Positions 58,951 through 64,000 of a stretch of DNA of 64,000 nt are shown here, one piece after another. This stretch comes from Acanthaster planci (taxonomy: Eukaryota > Echinodermata > Asteroidea > Valvatida > Acanthasteridae): NCBI RefSeq assembly GCF_001949145.1, contig NW_019091525.1, forward strand, positions 401,663 through 465,662, written 5' to 3'. The notes below the pieces were generated by a model that saw nothing but the letters and a program-made list of their open reading frames with translations, was not told the DNA's origin and ran no database searches. The translations under genes were made by a program, and so were the position numbers. Numbering within the stretch: the first letter of the stretch is position 1; each line of letters opens with the position of its first letter.

Positions 58951-61900
58951 TCATTCTGCATACTGGAGACTTGACAGAAACTTGTCAACATCAAGATTGG
59001 ATGGGAAGCCCTGAGATTTCTTACCTTTCTTTGACTGCTAACAGAAAAAAAACAACCAATGTAACAATTAGAAACTCACACTGGTGTGGCCAGCAATATT
59101 TGAAGCTTTGCCGAAATGTTTCTGTGCTTGTACATATGCACATTAAGTGCCTCTTCTACCGACAATGTTTCATTATCGCCATAATGCCAGAGTTGTAACG
59201 AGTCACTAAATTTTGTGATGTGAGTCGAGTCGAGTCATTAGGTACAGAAGTTGAGTCACAGTATGTAGTTGAGTCAAATGTTTAGGTCAAGTCAATTTGA
59301 GTCACAAGTATCTGAACACAATACAACAAACTCAAAAGGAAAGTAATTTTCTGGCCCTTTTAGATTCACATCTGGACTACTACATTTGGTGACATCACCT
59401 ATTACTCTTCATGAAATTAAAAACGATACCATCTACATGTATGTGCACTTTCAGTGTCACAGACCACTGTTTTACAAGCTCAAATAGTTTGATTTGAGGA
59501 AAATAACTACATTATACAAATCTGTATCTTAATAGGTCAATGTGATAATGATGAAACCACAAATTGAGAAGTGCCTTAAGTCCAGTTCTGGGTTAGCATT
59601 ACATACTACAGAAACACAAGGTGGGAGTCCATGACATGATGGACATATGTTTGTTACACCATGGAGGAAGGATGACATGTTGACAGCTGCTCTTTAGACA
59701 CTGCATTCACGACACGACCCAAACATGATAAAGCAGCACCATTAGACAAATGTTGCAAATATTATTCTTGCAAAATTTCTTTATTAGGACTTGAGTCTTG
59801 TGAGCTTTCCCTCATGTCCAGTCTTCTGATGAGGGATTTAGGTCGAGTCATTTTCTCACAGTGACTCATCGAGCCAAGTCATTTACCTGTCAGGACTTGA
59901 GTCAAGTCACCAGAAAGTGTGACTTGAGTCAGACCTGAGATGAGTCACTGATTCGACTCATGCATGCAGGAATGTGGTGCAACACCTTCACTTTGACTTA
60001 ATGCTTGCCATTCAACAAGGGGACAGTTGATAAGCTTCCCAAAACCAAACCCAGAACTCACTTTAAAGTACATGTACTACTACAACACCGATAGAAAATG
60101 ACAAGTCTAAGTGCAAGTAGAGTGCACATCTACATGTATTTCCAATTATACGGTTAAAGTACATGTAGCTCAGAGAGGACCCAGTGTTTCATTTGGAATA
60201 TTTTGGAAAGCTTAATTAAATCATGAGCTAAAACTGCCAATGTAGGTAACACCAACCCAAAAGTCTGCTGGGTTTTGAGTTTTGTACTGAATTAAACTGA
60301 TCAGTGTAAATACATGTACATGTATATCTCATCTTCAATCAGACATTAATTGAAATGTTACTTGTACATGTATATTTCCTAATGATGAAAATGTTTCTAC
60401 TCGAGTCTTTTGTTGTCAGAAAAAACATAACTGTGAATGTACATGCATACATACATGTACATGTGACCTCTTCTTCGACTTGCTTTGTGAAAGTGCAGAG
60501 CCACTTTGGAGTTACAAGCTTTTAAATAATCTCGCAATATGGAAAACAAAAGTAACCATTGATATTTATCACCCATACAATGTTCATTTTCATCAGAATG
60601 CAGTGCATAAGGCAATGCAAAAAGCTCAGCTTGCTCTTCCTAATGCACACTGAAACAAAAATAATAAAAAAATGGCCCTGTGACACACAATCACGTGGCA
60701 GGTCACAACTTCATAGAGAGATGCTGTCTTGAATTAGACTTTTATTCCGAGACAGCAACAAAGACTGGTTGCAAACTGCTTGAAAAGACAGATTATAAAG
60801 AAGTGAAGTGGCAAACAGTCTATAATGCTGTCCTTTTTCGATGGATACTAGCACTTCCTTCACTGTATGAAAGCAGAAACATGTACATTGCACTTCCATG
60901 GGCACTGTTGTCTCACCCCCATTGATGAGTTTAGTTGATTAATTCATTGTGCTGTCGGCAAGAATGGAGAAGGGGAAAGGGCGGGCGAGGTCATGTGTCA
61001 GGTTAAGGAATCAGTCTACCATAACCCCATTTTGCATGAAAGTTCATTGGTATATGTAATGATGGCACCCCCACTCACTTAAAATGGTCTAGAGTACCAG
61101 TGTGTACATAGACATGTATCTCCGAGGTTATAAGGACTGTTATACACTGTAGGTATAGAAATCAGTGCCTACCATATGCGACTGATTCTCTCTGAACTTT
61201 TCGCATTAACTTCCAAAATTTGCCTACATGTACATGTAAGTTTGAAATTGTAATTGTATACTCACATTTTTGGCAGTCTTTGGTTTCTTGGTAATCTGAC
61301 AATAGGAATATCATATATCACAGTAACTAAAATGACAGAACAATGAAAGCTTTAGCATGTATTGATCAACATTTCCGACTTAAATAATGAATTTAGGGAA
61401 ACATGGCCATAAACATGACATGGTTGGATAGTGCAGTTGGTTGCAAGCAGCAGGTGTAATGGATCATGGAAGTCTTTGGAGAAATTTGGGAAGTTTGAAG
61501 TACTGTAAACTCTCATTAATATGAGGGCCTTAGGACTTACATGTACTGAATTACCTGTATCCTGTATTATCTGGGACCTTGTCCTAAGTGAGAAGTATTT
61601 TCCCATTCATGTGTGAAGGGTACAACATACCTGTTCTCTGTTGTTTCCCTCCCTGCTTCTTTTTTGTCCTCTTTCTTTTTGCCCAGACTCCTCTGCTGAA
61701 TGTTGGCTAACATCATTTCCTAAATCACAATCTCCTGGTCTATTCATGCCCACAACAGGCTTGCCAGGACTTTTACTGTTCCGTGATGACTTCCTGGTGG
61801 CGACTGGATCATCTGGAAATTTCCTGGGACTTTTGGACTTGAGTGATGCAGCCCTAGTTTGGATAGATGATGGAACAAAGCTTTGGTCTGATAATGGAGT

Positions 61901-64000
61901 AGAGGTCTTGGACTTCTGGTTCGAACTAGAGGGGATGGTTAGAACGACAGTCTCTGTCAATGTGTTGGTCTGTTTGTGAGGAGTCCTTGATTTCCGTTTA
62001 CTGCTGGTAACATCCTTCTGTGTTTGTTCCTGAGCTAATCTGTCCAGGGATTTGCCTTTATCATTACCCATAGCATTAATGACTCTAGCACTCTCATTAT
62101 GAGGTACATGTAGTCCAAGGTTACTTTGGTTGTCTTGCTGGAGACAACTGTTTTTCGAAGACAACCCAATTTCCTTTCGCAACTCTACAATATGTTCGCT
62201 TGTTGGGTTTCTAGCTGGCGAGTTACGTCGCAGTCTATGCAGACGGTTTGGAGACTGTCGCAAAGAGGGGGGGCTGTTTGACAGACAAACCAGCATCTGT
62301 GCTGCAATGTTGACTTCAGCAGACATGTCACTGACCACGGGTAGGACCTTATCTGGGGTTGAATTGCAGGTTGGAACTGTCTCATATCCACTGGCCACTG
62401 AGGAAGCCATTGTTGGAGTAGCTGGATTCGAGGCTTTGCTCTGTTCTGATCTCTCCATGTTACTACCCTGTCTTTTTGTCTTAGAGGCTCTGGGGTGACG
62501 GGCACTGGCTGGTGATCGACGTTTTTGTTTGGGCGGTGACTCTGGAGAACCCCCAACATCTAGTGTGCGTGGTAGGACTATTTCCTTGAACTGAATGTGT
62601 TTTCTCTGTTTGACAGTCTTCACTGGAGGTGATACTCTGGGAGCACCAGCTTCTGATGAAGTGTTCAAAACACTGGAAGCAAGTCTGCCAGTCAACAGTC
62701 CAGGGTTAAGAACTGCAGTTTCTCTGTTTACAGCAGACAGGGTACTTTGAGTCTCACTGATAGCTTGACTTGGGCATGGCCTAACTGATATATCTGTAGA
62801 CTGAGCATCTTGGTTTTGTCTGTGATTCTCAACAGTTTCACTGTTGTTGTTCAGGTTGTTTCTGTTCAGGGTTTGGCTGCTAGGCGTTCTAGATCTTGCT
62901 CCCCTTTTCCTTGATCTGGCCTTCTGTGGAGATTGTTTGCAAGAGATTGGGGATCTGGAATGTGATGTTCCTGGAGAGGAACTGAACAAGGAACCAACAT
63001 CTGACTGGACCATGCTTCCAAGTAACTGCACCACCTCACTTTGACCTTCCCCACTTGAGATCTGGACGTTGTTTGTGTTTACTGTTGATGTTACAGATGT
63101 TACAGCCATTCTTGCTGATGTGCCAGATTCTTGCTGCATATCAGGAACACTCACTCCGGAGTAGCCTCCTTTAGTTCCATGAATTGGACAGGCATGAGAA
63201 TTATTCATTGTGGCACTGTGCACTTCTCCATTTGAAACAACCCCTTGCGTACTTGCCTGTCTGATGCTAACACTCTCTACAACACCACTTGGTGACAATG
63301 ACTGGCCACTCTGTAAGACAAGACCTGAAGTGCCAAGGATCCGTCCATCAGTAGCCATAAAGATAGTTCCACCAGGCACATTGGCTTGACTGTTTAAAAT
63401 GATCTTCTGTGGATTAGCAGCATCAGTCTGTTGTAGAACTTGATAAGATCCAGCTTGATTGAGGATTACTGGCAGAGTAACTACTTGGTCTGTAGGTGGG
63501 ATGAGTGTCGTGTGTGTTGTGGATGAGGTGACAACTTGATGTGAAGCTTCTGTAAATGAACTGGTTACAGCAGGGTGAGAACTCGTGGCATTAAGTTGAC
63601 CTGAAAATCCACCAGATCAAGCATCAAACATAATTGGTAATTATTTTCACTTACATCAAAAACTTTTCACAATTTAAATTGACAATTGTTCACTGCCATA
63701 TATAGAAAAAACTGTAGACTTTTACAAAGACTATGAACATGTACATAATTGACAAAAATGCTGGTAGACTGGTGTGGATAGGATATCATTGCAGTTAAAT
63801 GTGCCAACACTAGACTTGAAATAAGGGAAGCGTATTTTTGAAAGCGTGTTGAATGACAGTTTTCAAGTTTGGGGCATTATACCTGTATTTCTGCTTTCAG
63901 TTTCAAGTACAGAGCTTGCCCTTGTTGCAGACTCAGACACTGGGGCTACCTCTCCAGCACTCTGAGTGGCTGTTCTTGGAACCACCTGACCAACGTCCTG
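58951..64000 (-). CDS. NPAT: NPAT-like nuclear protein, C-terminal part (runs off the right edge)
   Basis: Four exons read right to left: 63883-64000 (5' side cut by the window), 61631-63600, 61266-61295 (a 30-nt microexon) and 58951-59034 with the stop TGA at 58951-58953. Junction phases agree (1, 0, 0), and about 733 C-terminal residues are visible. The protein is Ser/Thr/Pro/Gln-rich, low complexity, with many S/T-P sites and several basic patches (for example SRKRGARSR, KQKRRSP, ITKKPKTAKN, SKKGKK). It ends in FPSNLDVDKFLSSLQYAE. An extended acidic/hydrophobic C-terminus after a basic AT-hook-like stretch matches my recollection of NPAT, the cyclin E/CDK2-regulated coactivator of replication-dependent histone genes. 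The diagnostic N-terminal LisH domain would lie outside the window. Convergent with the synthetase gene. Exon structure is well supported; the NPAT name is moderate. Confidence 0.65.
59200..59962. mobile_element. GAGTC foldback element in the NPAT-like gene's last intron
   Basis: Both ends are built of GAGTC words: AGTCACTAAATTTTGTGATG then GAGTCGAGTCGAGTCATT at the left, GACTTGAGTCAGACC and GAGTCACTGATTCGACTCAT at the right. The roughly 500-bp interior is unrelated. Lies between the 30-nt exon and the terminal exon. Confidence 0.55.

Noticed and set aside
61641-62559. Plus-strand and alternative minus-strand frames of 112-124 codons at 61.6-62.6 kb
   Set aside because: Shadows of the large NPAT-like exon in other frames.

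Overview
This is a eukaryotic, intron-rich, AT-rich (clearly over half A+T by eye) nuclear segment from a metazoan. Genes have GT-AG introns, animal-type proteins (vertebrate-like tyrosyl-tRNA synthetase with an EMAP-II tail, a JmjC oxygenase, an NPAT-like protein, a Rab-effector exon) and dense invertebrate-style miniature transposons. The very high frequency of the palindromes TACATGTA/GTACATGTAC, plus TACCGGTA and GTAGGCCTAC, suggests a marine invertebrate deuterostome. An echinoderm (possibly a sea star) is my guess, but the sequence does not prove it.

Layout. Roughly 1-26 kb is gene-poor. It carries one recognisable coding exon (20716-20897, minus strand), the first coding exon of a Rab-binding (Slp/RIM-type) effector whose remaining exons I could not find. 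The rest is TACATGTA-rich DNA, a pogo-like element, foldback elements and a TTAA-flanked MITE. From 26-32 kb there is a cluster of nested or adjacent repeats: a hAT-like MITE with 8-bp target duplications, a 62-bp tandem array, a compositionally distinct AT-rich island and inverted CGTCGCC-rich arms. From 32.4 to 40.6 kb lies a complete seven-exon JmjC/cupin_8 oxygenase gene (plus strand, 346 aa as I splice it), with LINE reverse-transcriptase relics in its first intron. From 40.6 to 48 kb is an intergenic stretch with MITEs and a diverged 53-bp minisatellite. From 48.07 to 55.69 kb lies a complete twelve-coding-exon tyrosyl-tRNA synthetase gene (plus strand, 529 aa). Its introns and 3' flank hold three of the four copies of a TTAA-CCACTT MITE. 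From 58.95 kb to the right edge is the 3' part of an NPAT-like gene (minus strand), convergent with the synthetase gene and running off the window.

The three plus/minus genes look functionally unrelated: translation and cytokine-type synthetase, 2-oxoglutarate hydroxylase, and histone-gene/S-phase coactivator. No operon-like or biosynthetic cluster is visible, and I found no evidence for a CRISPR, viral, tRNA or rRNA locus. The unusual content is mostly in mobile and tandem repeats, and in one protein-level change: SLR in place of the ELR cytokine motif in the synthetase.
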